Source: Mercurialis annua
Lineage: Eukaryota; Streptophyta; Magnoliopsida; Malpighiales; Euphorbiaceae
Assembly (NCBI RefSeq): GCF_937616625.2
Contig: NC_065574.1
Coordinates: 27,096,501 to 27,160,500, forward strand
DNA length: 64,000 nucleotides
Direction: 5' to 3'
In this document: one piece after another, positions 11,331 through 24,975 of the stretch
Layout: each line of letters begins with the position of its first letter
Numbering within the stretch: the stretch's first letter is position 1
Translations under genes and position numbers: made by a program
Notes under the pieces: model-generated
Databases searched by the model: none
What the model was told of the DNA's origin: nothing
The model's input: only the letters and a program-made list of their open reading frames with translations

Positions 11331-13370
11331 ATGTCTCGTCACAGGTCTCTTTAACGCGTCATTCCGATTACCTAATCATGGTTAGGTTATATTAAGCAAA
11401 GTGTGCGTCAAAGTGACGCTAGATTAGCATGTCACGTCTCAAGTCTCTTTAAGGCGTCGTTTCGATTACCATGCTTATGTCGCGTCACAAGTCTTTATAA
11501 CGCGTCGTTCCGACTACCTAATCATGGTTAGGTTATATTACGCAAAGTGTGCGTCAAAAGTGACGCTAGATTAGTATGTTGCGTCTCAAGTCTCTTTAAC
11601 GCGTTGTTCCGATTAAATAAGCATGGTTAGGTTATATTACGCAAAGTGTGCGTGAAAAGTGACGCTACATTAGTTTGTCGCGTCTCAAGTCTCTTTAACG
11701 AGTTGTTCTGATTAAATAAGCATGGTTAGGTATATTACTCAAAATGTGGGTGAAAAGTGACGCTAGATTAGTATGTCTCGTCACAGGACTCTTTAACGCG
11801 TCATTCCGATTACCTAATCATGGTTAGGTTATATTAAGCAAAGTGTGCGTCAAAGTGACGCTAGATTAGTATGTCATGTCTCCAGTCTCTTTAAGGCGTC
11901 ATTTCGATTACCATTCTTATGTCGCGTCACAAGTCTTTCTAACGCGTTGTTCCGACTACCTATTAATGGTTATGTTATATTACGCAAAGTGTGCGTTAAA
12001 ATTTACGGTAGAGTAATATTTCGCATCACAAGTCACTTTAACGCGTCGTTCTAATTACCTAAGCATGGTTAGGTTATATTACGCAAAGCGTGCGTGAAAA
12101 GTGACGCTTGATTAGTATGTTGCGTCTCAAGTCTCTTTAACGCGTTGTTCCGATTAAATAAGCATGGTTAGGTTATATAACGCAAAGTGTGCGTTAAAAG
12201 TGACGCTAGATTAGTTTGTCGCGTCTCAAGTCTCTTTGACGAGTTGTTCTGATTAACTAAGCATGGTTAGGTTATATTACGCAAAGTGTGCGTGAAAAGT
12301 GACGCTAGATTAGTTTGCCGCATCTCAAGTCTCTTTTACGCGTCGTTAGGTTATGTTAAGCAAAGTGTGCGTGAAAATTGACGCTAGATTAGTATATCGC
12401 GTGTCAACTTTCTTTATCGCGTCGTTTCTATTACCATGCTTATGTCGCGTCAAAAGTCTCTCTAACGCGTCATTCAAATTACCTAAGCATTGTAAGGTTA
12501 TATTACGCAAAATGTGCCTGAAAATTGACGCTAGATTTGTATGTCACGTCTCAAGTCTCTGTAACGCCTCGTTTCGATTACCATGCTTATGTCGCGAACA
12601 AGTCTCTCTAACGCGCTACATGGTCAGGTTATATTACGCAAAGTGTGCGTGAAAAGTGACGCTAGATTAGTATGTCTCGTCACAGGTCTCTTTAACACGT
12701 TATTCCGATTACCTAATCATGGTTAGGTTATATTAAGCAAAGTGTGCGTCAAAGTGACGCTAGATTAGCATGTCACGTCTCAAGTCTCTTTAACGCGTCG
12801 TTTCGATTACCATGCGTATCTCGCGTCACAAGTCTTTCTAACGCGTCGTTCCGACTACCTAATCATGGTTATTTATATTACGCAAAGTGTGCGTTAAAAT
12901 TTACGGTAGAGTAATATGTCGCGTCACAAGTCACTTTAACGCGTCGTCCTGATTACCTAAGCATGGTTAGGTTATATTACGCAAAGTGTGCGTGAAAAGT
13001 GATGCTAGATTAGTATGTTGCGTCTCAAGTCTCTTTAACGCGTTGTTCCGATTAAATAAGCATGGTTAGGTTATATTACGCAAAGTGTGCGTGAAAAGTG
13101 ACGCTAGATTAGTTTGTCGCCTCTCAAGTCTCTTTAACGAGTTGTTCTGATTAAATAAGCATGGTTAGGTTATATTATGCAAAGTGTGGGTGAAAAGTGA
13201 CGCCAGATTAGTATGTCTCATCACAGGTCTCTTTAACGCGTCAGTCCGATTACCTAATCATGGTTAGGTTATATTAAGCAAAGTGTGCATCAAAGTGACG
13301 CTAGATTAGTATGTCACGTCTCAAGTCTCTTTAACGCGTCGTTTCGATTACCATTCTTATATCGCATCAC
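11331..13370 (+). repeat. Local higher-order repeat next to the first orientation switch
   Basis: A distinctive variant group recurs four times: TATGTCTCGTCACAGG (slightly altered in the second and fourth copies), then a unit with TTAAGCAAAGTG and the one-base-short GTGCGTCAAAGTGACG. The GTGTGCGTCA landmark lies at 11,401, 11,843, 12,742 and (as GTGTGCATCA) 13,283, giving spacings of 442, 899 and 541 bp. Unit number per copy therefore varies. The last copy runs into the breakpoint at about 13,370. Confidence 0.8.
13367..13370. other. Orientation switch 1, forward to reverse
   Basis: To the left the sequence is a forward B unit reading ACCATTCTTATATCGCATC. It should continue CACAAGTCTC but continues TTTTCACCCACACTTTGCG, the reverse strand of an A unit. 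The bases TCAC fit both sides (forward GCATCAC, reverse CGTCACTTTTC), so the join has about 4 bp of microhomology. The flanking units are not mirror images of each other immediately at the join, so this is a head-to-head junction of two different array segments rather than a simple hairpin. Confidence 0.93.
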
Positions 13371-15344
13371 TTTTCACCCACACTTTGCGTAATATAACCT
13401 AACCATGCTTAGGTAATCGAAACGACGCGTGAAAGAGACTTGAGACGCGACAAACTAATCTAGCGTCACTTTTCAAGCACACTTTGCGTAATATAACCTA
13501 ACCATGCTTAGTTAATAGGAACAACGCGTTAAAGAGATTTGAGACGCAACATACAAATCTAGCATCACTTTTCACGCACACTTTGCGTTTAGGTAATCGA
13601 AACGACGCGTTAAAGTATCTTGTGACGCGACATAAGTACTATTGTCAATTTTAACGCACACTTTGCGTAATATAACCTAACCATGATTAGGTAATCGGAA
13701 CGACGCGGTAGAGAGACTTGTGACGCGACAAAAGCATGCTAATCGAAACGACGCGTTAAAGAGACTTGAGACGCGACTTACTAATCTAGCATCACTTTTC
13801 ACGCACACTTTGCATAATATAACCTAACCGTGATTTGGTAATCGGAACGACACGTTTGAGAGACTTGTGACACGACATAAGCATGGTAATCAAAACGATG
13901 CGTTAAAGAGACTTGAGACACGACATACTAATCTAGCGTCACTGTTCACGCACACTTTGGGTATATAACCTAGCCATGCTGACGCGTTAAAGAGACTTGT
14001 GACGCAACATACTAATCTAGCGTAACTTTTCACGCACAACCTAACCATGCTTAGGTAATCGGAACGACGCGTTAAATAGACTTGTGACGAGACATATTAA
14101 TCTAGCTTCACTTTTAATGCACACTTCCCATAATATAAATTAACCATGCTTAGGTAATCAGAACGAGTCGTTAAAGAGACTTGTGACGTCACATAAGCAT
14201 GGTAATTAAAACGACGCGTAAAAGAGACTTGAGACGCGACATACTAATCTAGAGTCACATTTCTCGCACACTTTGCGTTAGGTAATTGGAACAACGCATT
14301 AAAAATACTTGAGACGCAACATACAAATCTAACGGCATTTTTCACGCACACTTTGCGTAATATAACCTAACCATGCTAAGGTAATCGGAACAACGCGTTA
14401 AAGTGACTTGTGACGCGACATAGTACTCTACCGTCAATTTTTACGCACACTTTGCATAATATAACCTTACCAAACCATAATTAGGTAATCGAAAACGACG
14501 CGGTAAAGAGACTTAAGACGCGACATACTAATCTACCGTCACTGTTCACGCACACTTTGTGTATATAACCTAACCATGCTTAAGTAATTGGAACGACGCG
14601 TTAAAGAGACTTGTGACGCGACATAATATCTAGCTTCACTTGTAACGCACACTTTCCATAATATAAATTAACCATGCTTAGGTAATCAGAACGACGTGTT
14701 AGAGAGACTTGTGACGCGACATAAGCATGGTAATCGAAACGACGCGTTACTAATCTAGCGTCACTTTTCTCGCACACTTTGCGTAATATAACCTAACCAT
14801 GCTTAGGTAATCGAAACGATGCGTTAAAGAAACTTGTGACGCGACATAGTAATCTAGAGTCACTTTTAACACACACTTTGCGTAATATAACCTAACCATA
14901 CTTAGGTAATCGTAACGACGCGTTAGAGAAACTTGTGACGCGACATAAGCATTGTAATCTGAACAACGGGTTAAAGACACTTGAGACGCGACATACTATT
15001 CTAGCGTAAATTTTTAAGCACATTTTGCGTAATATAACCTAACGATGCTTGGGTAATCGGAACAACGCGTTAAAGAGACTTGAGACGCAACATACTAATC
15101 TAGCGTCACTTTTAACGCACGCTTTGCGTAATATATCCTAACCACGCTTAGATAATCGGAACGACGCGTTAAAGAGGCTTGAGACGCGACATACTAATCA
15201 AGCGTCACTTTTCACGCACACTTTGTGTATATAATTTAACCATGCTTAGGTAATCGGAACGACGCGTTAAAGAGACTTGTGACGCGACATAATAATCTAG
15301 CGTCACTTTTCACACACACGTTGCGAGTTATAACCTAACGATGC

Positions 15345-15790
15345 TTATGTAATTGGACGCGTTATAGAGACTTGTGACGCGACATAAGCATGGTAATCGA
15401 AACGACGCGTTAAAGAGACTTGTGACAGGACATAGTAATCTAGCTTCACTTTCAACGCACACTTTGCGTAATATAAACTAACCATGCTTAAATAATCAAA
15501 ACGACGCATCAGAGAGACTTGTGACGCGACATAAGCATGGTAATCAAAACGACGCAACAAAAGACTTGAGACGCGACATACTAATCTAGCGTCACTTTTC
15601 ACGCACACTTTGCGCAATATAACCTAACCATACTTAGGTAATCGGACCGACACGTTAAAGAGACATGAGACACGACGTACTAATTTAGCGTCACTTTTCA
15701 CGCACACTTTGAGTAATTAACCTAACCATGCTTAAGTGTTCGGAACGACGCTTTAATGAGACTTGTAACGCGACATCAGCATAGTAATCG
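15345..15790 (-). repeat. Older inverted copy, block 2 member (pairs with 4275-4718)
   Basis: Reverse-oriented counterpart of the block 1 segment, containing the TTAAGTGTTCGGAACG variant unit, a B unit and an A unit of the GAAGCTAGATTACTATG sub-family in the same relative order. It lies about 2 kb inside the first orientation switch. A different pairing (sum about 29,150) applies to sequence further right, so block 2 is a mosaic of inverted pieces of block 1. Confidence 0.65.
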
Positions 15791-17849
15791 AAACGACGCG
15801 TTAAAGAGACTTGAAACGCGACATACTAATCTAGCGTCACTTTTTACGCACACTTTGCGTAATATAACCTAACAATGCTTAGGTAATCGGAGCGACGCGT
15901 TAAAAAGACTTGAGACGCGACATACTAATCTAGCGTCACTTTTTACGCACGCTTTGCGTAATATTACCTAACCATGCTTAGGTAATCGGAACGACGCGTT
16001 AAAGAGACTTGAGACGCGACATACTAATCTAGCGTCACTTTTCACGCACCCTTTGCGTAATATAACCTAACCATATTTAGGTAATCAGAACGACGTGTCA
16101 ATGAGACTTGTGACGCGATATAGTGATCTAGCGTCACTTTTAGCGCACAGTTTGCGTAATATAACCTAACTATGCTTAGGAAATCGGAACGACGGGTTAG
16201 AGAGACTTTTGAAGCGACATAAACTTGGTCTTCAAAACGACGCATTAAAGAGACTTGAGACACGACATACTAATCTAGCGTCACTTTTCATGCACAATTT
16301 GCAAAATATAACCTAACCATGCTTAGGTAATCGGAACGACACGTTAGAGAGACTTGTTACGCGACATAAGCATGGTAATTGAAACGACGCGTTAAATAGA
16401 CTTGAGACACGACATACTAATCTAACGTCACTTTTCACGCACACTTTGCATAATATAACCTAACAATGTAAGACTTCAGACGCGATATACTAATCTATTG
16501 TAACTTTTAACGCACACTTCGCGTAATACTTAACCATGCTAAGGTAATCGGAATGATGCGTTAAAGAGACTTGAGACACGACATACTAATATATCATCAC
16601 TTATTACGCACTCTTTGTGTAATATAACCTAACCATGCTTAGGCAATTGGAACGGTGCGTTAAAGAGACTTGAGACACGACATACTAATCTAGCGTCACT
16701 TTTCATGCACAATTTGCATAATATAACCTAACCATGCATAGAGCGACTTGTGACGCGACATAAGCATGGTAATCGAAACGACGCGTTAAAGAGACTTTAG
16801 ACGCGACATACTAATCTAGCGTCATTTTTCACGCACACTTTGCGTAATATAACCTAACCATGCTAAGGTAATCGGGCCGGCGCGTTAAAGAGACTTGAGA
16901 CACGACATACTAATCTAGCTTCACTTTTCACGCACAATTTGCATAATATAACCTTACCATGCTTAGGTAATTGGAACGACACGTTAGAGAGACTTGTTAC
17001 GCGACATAAGCATGGTAATTGAAACGACGCCTTAAAGAGACTTGAGACACGACATACTAATCTAGCGTCACTTTTCACGCTCACTTTGCATAATATAACA
17101 TAACAATGTAAGACTTCAGACGCGATATACTAATCTATTGTAACTTTTAACGCACACTTCGCGTAATATAACTTAACCATGCTAAGGTAATTGGAATGAC
17201 GCGTTAAAGAGACTTGAGACACGACAATATGATCACTTTTTACGCACCCTTTGCGTAATATAACCTAACCATGCTTAGGTAATCGGAACAACGAGTCAAA
17301 AAGACTGGAGATGTGACATACTAATCTATTGTCACTTTTCACACACACTTTGCATAATATAAACTAACCGTGCTTAGGTAGTTTGAATAACGCGTTAGAG
17401 CGACTTGTGACGCGACATAAGCATGGTAATCGAAACGACGCGTTAAAGAAACTTTTGATGCGACATACTAATCTAGCGTCATTTTTCACGCACACTTTGC
17501 GTAATATAACCTAACAATGCTAAGGTAATCGGACCGACGCGTGAAAGAGACTTGAGACGCGATATAATAATCAAGCATCATTTTTCACGCACACTTTGCG
17601 TAATATAACCTGACCATGCCTAGGTAATCATAATGACGTGTTAAAGAGAATTGAGACGCGACATTCTAATCTAGCGTCACTTTTTATGGACACTTCGCGT
17701 AATATATCCTAACCATGCTTATGTAATCGGAACGACACGTTAGAGAGACTTGCTACACGACATAAGCATGGCAATCGAAACGACGAGTTAAAGAGACTTG
17801 AGACGTGACATACTAATCTAGCGTCACTTTTTTTTCACGCACACTTTAC

Positions 17850-19250
17850 GTAATATACCCTTACCATGCTTAGCTAATCGGAACAACGCGTTAAAGAGAC
17901 TTGTGACACGACATAGTAATCTAGCGTCACTTTTAACGCACACTTTTATATAACCGTTTATGCTTAGGTAATCAGGACGACGCGTTAGAGAGAATTGTGA
18001 TGCGACATAAGCATGGTATTCGAAACAACGGGTTAAAGACACTTGAGACGCGACATACTAATCTAGCGTCACTTTTCACGCACACTTTGCGTAATATAAC
18101 CTAACCATACTTAGGTAATCAAAACGACGCGTTAAAGAGACATGAGATGCGACATCCTAATCTATTGTCACTTTTAACGCACACTTTGCGTAATATAACC
18201 TAACCATGCTTAGGTAATCGGAACGACGAGTTAAAAAGACTTGAGACACGACATACCAATCTAGAATCACTTTTTACGCACTCTTTGCGTAATTTAACCT
18301 AACCATGCTTAGGTAATCGGAACGACGCGACAAAAAGACTTGAGACCCGACATACTAATTTATTTCACTTTTCACGCACACTTTGCTGAGTATAAACTAA
18401 CCATGCTTAGGTAATTTGAACGATGCGTTAGAGAGACTTGTGACGTGAAATAAGAATGGTAATGAAACGACGCCTTAAAGAGACTTTACACGCGACATAC
18501 TAATCTAGCATCACTTTTCACGCGCACTTTGTGCAATATAACCTAACCATGCTTCGGTAATCGGACCGACGCGTTATAGAGACATGAGACGCGACATACT
18601 AATCTAGCGTCACTTTTCACGCACACTTTGTGTAGCATAACCTAACCATGCTTAGTTTTCGGAACGACAAGCATAGTAATTAAAACGAAGCGTTAAAGAG
18701 ACTTGAAATGCGACATACTAATCTAGCGTCACTTTTTAGGCACACTTTGCATAATATAAGCTATGATGCTTAGGTAATCGGAACGACGCGTTAAAGAGAC
18801 TGGAGACGCGACATACTAATCTAGAGTCACTTTTTACACACGCTATGCATAATATAACCTAACCATGCTTAGATAATCGAAACGACGCGTTAAAGAGACT
18901 TGAGACGCGACATACTAATCTAGTGTCACTTTTCACGCACACTTTGCGTAATGTAACCTAACCATGCTTAGGTAATCGGAACGACGCGTTAGAGAGCCTT
19001 ATGACGCGATATAAGCATGGTAATCGAAACGACGCGTTAAAGAGACTTGAGACGCGACATACTAATCTTGCGTCACTTTTCATGCACACTTTACATAATA
19101 TAACCTAACAATGCTCAGGTAATTGGAATGACGCGTTAGAGAGACTTGTGACACGACAGAAGCATGGTAATTGAAACGACGCTTTAAAGAGACTTAAGAC
19201 GCGGCATACTAATCTAGCGTCACTTTTCACGCACACTTTGCGTAATATAA
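17850..19250 (-). repeat. Older inverted repeat, right arm (pairs with 9900-11,300)
   Basis: Mirror of the block 1 segment, as shown by the shared rare ACACACGCTATGC, CAATGCTCAGGTAATTGG and GGTATTCGAAACAAC variants in reversed order. The centre of symmetry would be near 14,580, about 1.2 kb right of the actual orientation switch. So the sequence between was added, lost or replaced after the inversion. Confidence 0.7.
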
Positions 19251-21839
19251 CCTAACCATGCTTAGGTTATCAAAACAACGCGTTAAAGAGACTTGAGACG
19301 AGATAAACTAATCTAGCGTCACTTTTCAAGCACACTTACCATGCTTAGTTAATCAGAACAACGCGTTAAAGAGACTTGAGACGCAACATACAAATCTAGC
19401 GTCATTTTTCACCCACAATTTGCGCAATATAACCTATCCATGCTAAGGAATTCGGAACGACGCGTTAAAGTGACTTGTGACCCGACATAGTACTCTATCG
19501 TCAATTTTAACGCACACTCTGCATAATATATCCTAACCATGATTAGGTAATCGGAACAACACATTAGAGAGACTTGTGACGCGACATAAGCATGGTAATC
19601 GAAACGACGCGTTAAAGAGATTTGAGACGCGACATACTAATCTAGCATCACTTTTCACGCACACTTTGCGTATATAACCTAACCATGCTTTGGTAATCGG
19701 AACGACGCGTTAAAGAGACTTGTGACGTGACATACTAATCTAGCGTCACTTTTCACGCACACTTTGCGTAATATAACCTAACAATGCTTAGGTAATCGGA
19801 ACGACGCATTAAAGAGACTTGTGACGCGACATAGTAATCTAGCTTCACTTTCTACGCACACTTTCCATAATATAAATTAACCATGCTTAGGTAATCAGAA
19901 CAACTTGTTAGAGAGACTTGTGACGCGACATAAGCATGGTAATCGAAACGACGCGTTAAAGAGACTTCAGACGCGACATATTAATCTAGAGTCACTTTTC
20001 CCGCACACTTTGCGTAATATAACCTAACCATGCTTAGCTAATCGGAACAATGTGTTAAAGAAACTTGTGACGCGACATAGTAATCTAGCGTCACTTTTAA
20101 CGCACACTTTGCGTAATATAACCAAACCATGCTTAGGTAATCGTAAGGACTCGTTAGAGAGACTTGTGACGCGACATAAGAATGGTAATTGGAATGACGG
20201 GTTAAATTACCATGCTTAGGTGTTCGTAACGACATGTTAAAGAGACTTGTGACGCGACATAAGCATAGTAATCGAAACGATGCGTTAAAGAGACTTGAAA
20301 CGCGACATACTAGTCCAGCTTCACTTTTTACGCACACTTTGCGTAATATAACCTAACGATGCTTAAGTAATGGGAACGACGCGTTAATGAGACGCGACAT
20401 ACTAATCTAGCGTCACGTTTTACGAACGCTTTGCATAATATAACCTAACCATGCTTGGGTAATCGGAACGACGCGTTAATGAGACTTGAGACGCGACGTA
20501 GTTATCTAGCATCACTTTTCACGCACCCTTTACGTAATATAACCTAACCATGTTTCGGTAATCGGAACGACGGGTTGAGAGACTTGTGACACGACATATG
20601 CAAGGTAATCAAATCGACGCGTTAAAGAGACTTAAGAGGCGATATACTAATCTAGCGTCACTTTTCACGCACGCTTTGCGTATTATAACCTAACAATGCT
20701 TAGGTAATTGGACGCGTTAGAGAGACTTGTGACGCGACATAAGCATGTTAATCGAAACGACGCGTTAAAGAGACTTGAGATGTGACATACTAATCTACCG
20801 TCATTTTTCACGCACACTTTGTGCGTAATATAACCTAACCATGCTTAGGTAATCGAAACGACGCGCTAAAGAGACTTAAGACGCGGCAAACTAATCTAGC
20901 GTCACTTTTCACGCACACTTTGTGTAATGTAACCAAACCATGCTTACGTAGTCAGAACGACGCGTTAAAATGACATATGACGCGACATAGTACTCTACCG
21001 TCAATTTTAACGCTCTCTCTTCGTAATATAACCTAACCATGATTAGGTAATCGGAACGACGCGTTTGAGAGACTTGTGACGCGACATAAGCATGGTAATA
21101 AAAACGACGTATAAAAGAGACTTGAGACACGACATACTAATCTAGCGTTACATTTCCAGCACACTTTGCGTAATATAACCTAACCATGCTTAGGTAATCG
21201 GAACGACGCGCTAAAAAGACTTGAGAGGCGACATACTAATAATCTATTGTCACTTTTGACGCATACTTGGCATAATATAATCTAACCATGCTTAGGTAAT
21301 CGGAACGACGTGTTAAAGAGACTTGAGACGCGACATACACATTTGACGCACACTTTGCGTATTATAACCTAGCCATGCATAAGTAATCGCGTTAAAGAGA
21401 CTTCAGGCACGGCATACTAATCTAACGTCACTTTTCACGGACACTTTGCGTAATATAATCTAACCATGCTAAAGTAATAAAAACGACGCGTTAGGGAGAC
21501 TTGTGACGCGACATAAGCATGGTAATCGAAACGACGCGATAAAGAGACTTGAGTGCGACTGTCACTTTTCACGCACACTTTGCGTACTATAACAAAACCA
21601 TACTTAGGTAATCAGAACGACGCGTTAAACAGACTTGTGACGGGACATAGTAATCTAGCTTTACTTTTAACGCACACTTTCCATAATATAAACTAACCAT
21701 TTTAGGTAATCGAAACGACGCGATAGAGAGACTTGTGACGCGACATAAGCATGGTAATAAAAACGACGTGTTAAAGAGACTTAAGACGCGACATACTAAT
21801 CTAGCATCACTTTTAACGCACAATTTGCATAATATAACC

Positions 21840-22330
21840 TAACCATGCTTAGGTAATCAGAACGGCGGGTTAGAGAGACTTGTGACGCGACATAAGCGTG
21901 GTAATCAAAACAACGGGTTAAAGACACTTGAGACGCTACATACTAATCTAGCGTCACTGTTCACGCACACTTTGCATAATATAACCTAACCATGCTTAGG
22001 TAATCGATACGACGCGTTAAAAAGACTAGAAACGCGACGTACTAATAATCTATTGTCACTTTTAACACACAATTTGCATAATATAACCTAACCATGCTTA
22101 GCTAATCAGAACGACGGGTTAGAGAGACTTGTGACGCGACATTAGCGTGGTAATCAAAACAACGGGTTAAAGACACTTGAGACGCTACATACCTAATCTA
22201 GCGTCACTGTTCACGCACACTTTGCATAATATAACCTAACCATGCTTAGGTTATCGATACGACGCATTAAAAAGACTAGAAACACGACATACTAATAATC
22301 TATTGTCACTTTTAACGCACACTTTGCGTA
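21840..22330 (-). repeat. 249-bp doublet inside the first 2.8-kb repeat
   Basis: The rare string AGCGTGGTAATCAAAACAAC, followed by GGGTTAAAGACACTTGAGACG and a GTTCACGCACACTTTGCAT unit, occurs at about 21,896 and 22,145. The spacing of 249 bp is near two A plus one B (246). Each copy ends with the AATCGATACGACGC/AATCTATTGTCAC units. The doublet is an exact-unit tandem duplication. Confidence 0.85.
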
Positions 22331-24484
22331 ATATAACCTAACCATGCTTAGGTAATCGGAACGACGCATTAAAGAGACATGAGACAAGACATACTAATCT
22401 AGCGTCACCTTTTACGCACTCTTTGCGTAATTTAACCAAACCATGCTTATGTAATCGGAACGACGCGTCAAAAAGACTTGAGACGCGAAATACTAATCTA
22501 TTTCAATTTTCACACACACTTTGCGAAATATAAACTAACCATGCTTAGGTGATTGGAACGATTCATTAGAGAGACTTGTGATGCGACATATGAATGGTAA
22601 TAAAACGACGCCTTATAGAGACTTTAGACGCGACATACTAATCTAGCGTCACTTTTCACGCACACTTTGCGCAATATACCCTAACAATGCTTAGGTAATT
22701 GGACGCGTAAGAGAGATTTGTGACGCGACATAAGCATGGTAATCGAAACGACGCGTTAAAGAGATTTGTGACGCGACATAGTAATCTAGCTTCACTTTCA
22801 ACGCACACTTTTCATAATATAAATTAACCATGCTTAGGTAATCAGAACAACGTGTTAGAGAGACTTGCGACGTGACATAAGCATGGTAATCGAAACGACG
22901 CGTTAAAGATAATCTAGAGTCACTTTTCCCGCACACTTTACGTAATATAACCAAACCATGGTTAGGTAATCGTAATGACTCGTTAGAGAGACTTGTGACG
23001 CGACATATGCATGGTAATCGGAACGACGGGTTAAATTACCATGCTTAGGTGTTCGTAACGACACGTTAAAGAGACTTGTGACGCGACATAAGCATAGTAA
23101 TCGAAACGATGCGTTAAAGAGATTTGAAATGCGACATACTAGTCCAGCTTCACTTTTTACGCACACTTTGCGTAATATAACCTAACGATGCTTAGGTAAT
23201 GGGAACGACGCGTTAATGAGGACGCGACATACTAATCTAGCGTCACTTTTTACGCACGCTTTGTGTAATATAAACTAACCATGCTTGGGTAATCGGAACG
23301 ACACGTTAAAGAGACTTGAGACGCGACATACTAATCTAGCGTCACTTTTCACGCACCCTTTACGTAACGTAACCATGTTTTCGGTAATCGGAACGACGCG
23401 TTGAGAGACTTGTGACGCGACATATGCTAGGTAATCGAAACGACGCGTTAAAGAGACTTAAGACGCGACATACTAATCTAGCGTCACTTTTCACGCACGC
23501 TTTGCGTATTATAACCTAACAATGCTTAGGTAATTGGACGCGTTAGAGAGACTTATGATGCGACATAATCATGGTAATCGAAACGACGAGTTAAAGAGAC
23601 TTGAGATGTGACATACTAATCTACCGTCATTTTTCACGCACACTTTGCGTAATATAACCTAACCATGCTTAGGTAATCGAAACGACGCGCTAAAGAGACT
23701 TAAGACGCGGCAAACTAATCTAGCATCACTTTTCACGCACACTTTGCGTAATGTAACCAAACCATGCTTAGGTAATAAGAACGACGCGTTAAAATGACTT
23801 GTGATGCGACATAGTACTCTACCGTCAATTTTAACGCACTCTCTGCGTAATATAACCTAACCATTATTAGGTAATCGGAACGACGCGTTTGAGAGACTTG
23901 TGACGCGACATAAGCATGGTAATGAAAACGACGCATAAAAGAGACTTGAGACACGACATACTAATCTAGCGTCACATTTCCAGCACACTTTGCGTAATAT
24001 AACCTAACCATGCTTAGGTAATCGGAACGACGCGCTAAAAAGACTTGAGAGGCGACATACTAATCTAACGTCACTTTTCACGGACACTTTGCGTAATATA
24101 ATCTAACCATGCTTAGGTAATAAAAACGACGCGTTAGAGAGACTTGTGACGCGACATAAGCATGGTAATCGAAACGACGCGTTAAAGAGACTTGAGCGCG
24201 ACTGTCACTTTTCACGCACACTTAGCGTACTATAACAAAACCATACTTAGGTAATCAGAACGACGCGTTAAACAGACTTGTGACGGGACATAGTAATCTA
24301 GCTTTACTTTTAACGCACACTTTCCATAATATAAACTAACCATGTTTAGGTAATCGAAACGACGCGATAGAGAGACTTGTGGCGTGACATAAGCATGGTT
24401 ATCAAAACGACGTGTTAAAGAGACTTGAGACGCGACATACTAATCTAGCATCACTTTTAACGCACAATTTGCGTAATATAACAT

Positions 24485-24975
24485 AACCATGCTTGGGTAA
24501 TCAGAACGACGGGTTAGAGAGACTTGTGACGCGACATAAGCGTGGTAATCAAAACAACGGGTTAAAGACACTTGAGACGCTACATACTAATCTAGCGTCA
24601 CTGTTCACGCATACTTTGCATAATATAACCTAACCATGCTTAGGTAATCGATACGACGAGTTAAAAAGACTAGAAACGCGACATACTAATAATCTATTGT
24701 CACTTTTAACGCACAATTTGTGTAATATAACCTAACCATGCTTACCTAATCAGAACGACGGGTTAGGGAGACTTGTGACGCGACATAAGCGTGGTAATCC
24801 AAACAACGGGTTAAAGACACTTGAGACGCTACATACTAATCTAGCGTCACTGTTCACGCACACTTTGCATAATATAACCTAACCATGCTTAGGTAATCGA
24901 TACGACGCGTTAAAAAGACAGGAAACGCGACATACTAATAATCTATTTTCACTTTTAACACACACTTTGCGTAAT
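24485..24975 (-). repeat. 250-bp doublet inside the second 2.8-kb repeat
   Basis: Same doubled segment as at 21.8-22.3 kb: GCGTGGTAATC landmarks lie at 24,540 and 24,790. Its presence in both 2.8-kb copies shows that the doublet formed before the 2.8-kb unit was duplicated. In the shorter 1.7-kb repeats (27.6, 29.3 and 31.0 kb) the segment is single. Confidence 0.85.

Larger units (their letters stand above)
1..13370 (+). repeat. Satellite array block 1, forward orientation
   Basis: Uninterrupted tandem array of 99-bp A units and 48-bp B units, read forward from the GATTACC that opens each unit. The motifs GATTACC, GCATGGTTAGG, GCAAAGTGTGCG and ACGCGT recur in that order throughout. The block begins inside a unit at the window edge, so its true start is outside. 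It ends abruptly inside a B unit near 13,370, where the same repeat continues on the other strand. Units are more heterogeneous here than in the right part of the window, with many small indels (for example at 3640, 5019-5079, 9337 and 10954). No gene, transposon or unique sequence was seen. Confidence 0.97.

Noticed and set aside
13300..13450. Simple hairpin or fold-back assembly artefact at the first orientation switch
   Set aside because: The flanks on the two sides are not immediate mirror images, so a fold-back read would not produce this join. Other misassembly cannot be excluded without reads.
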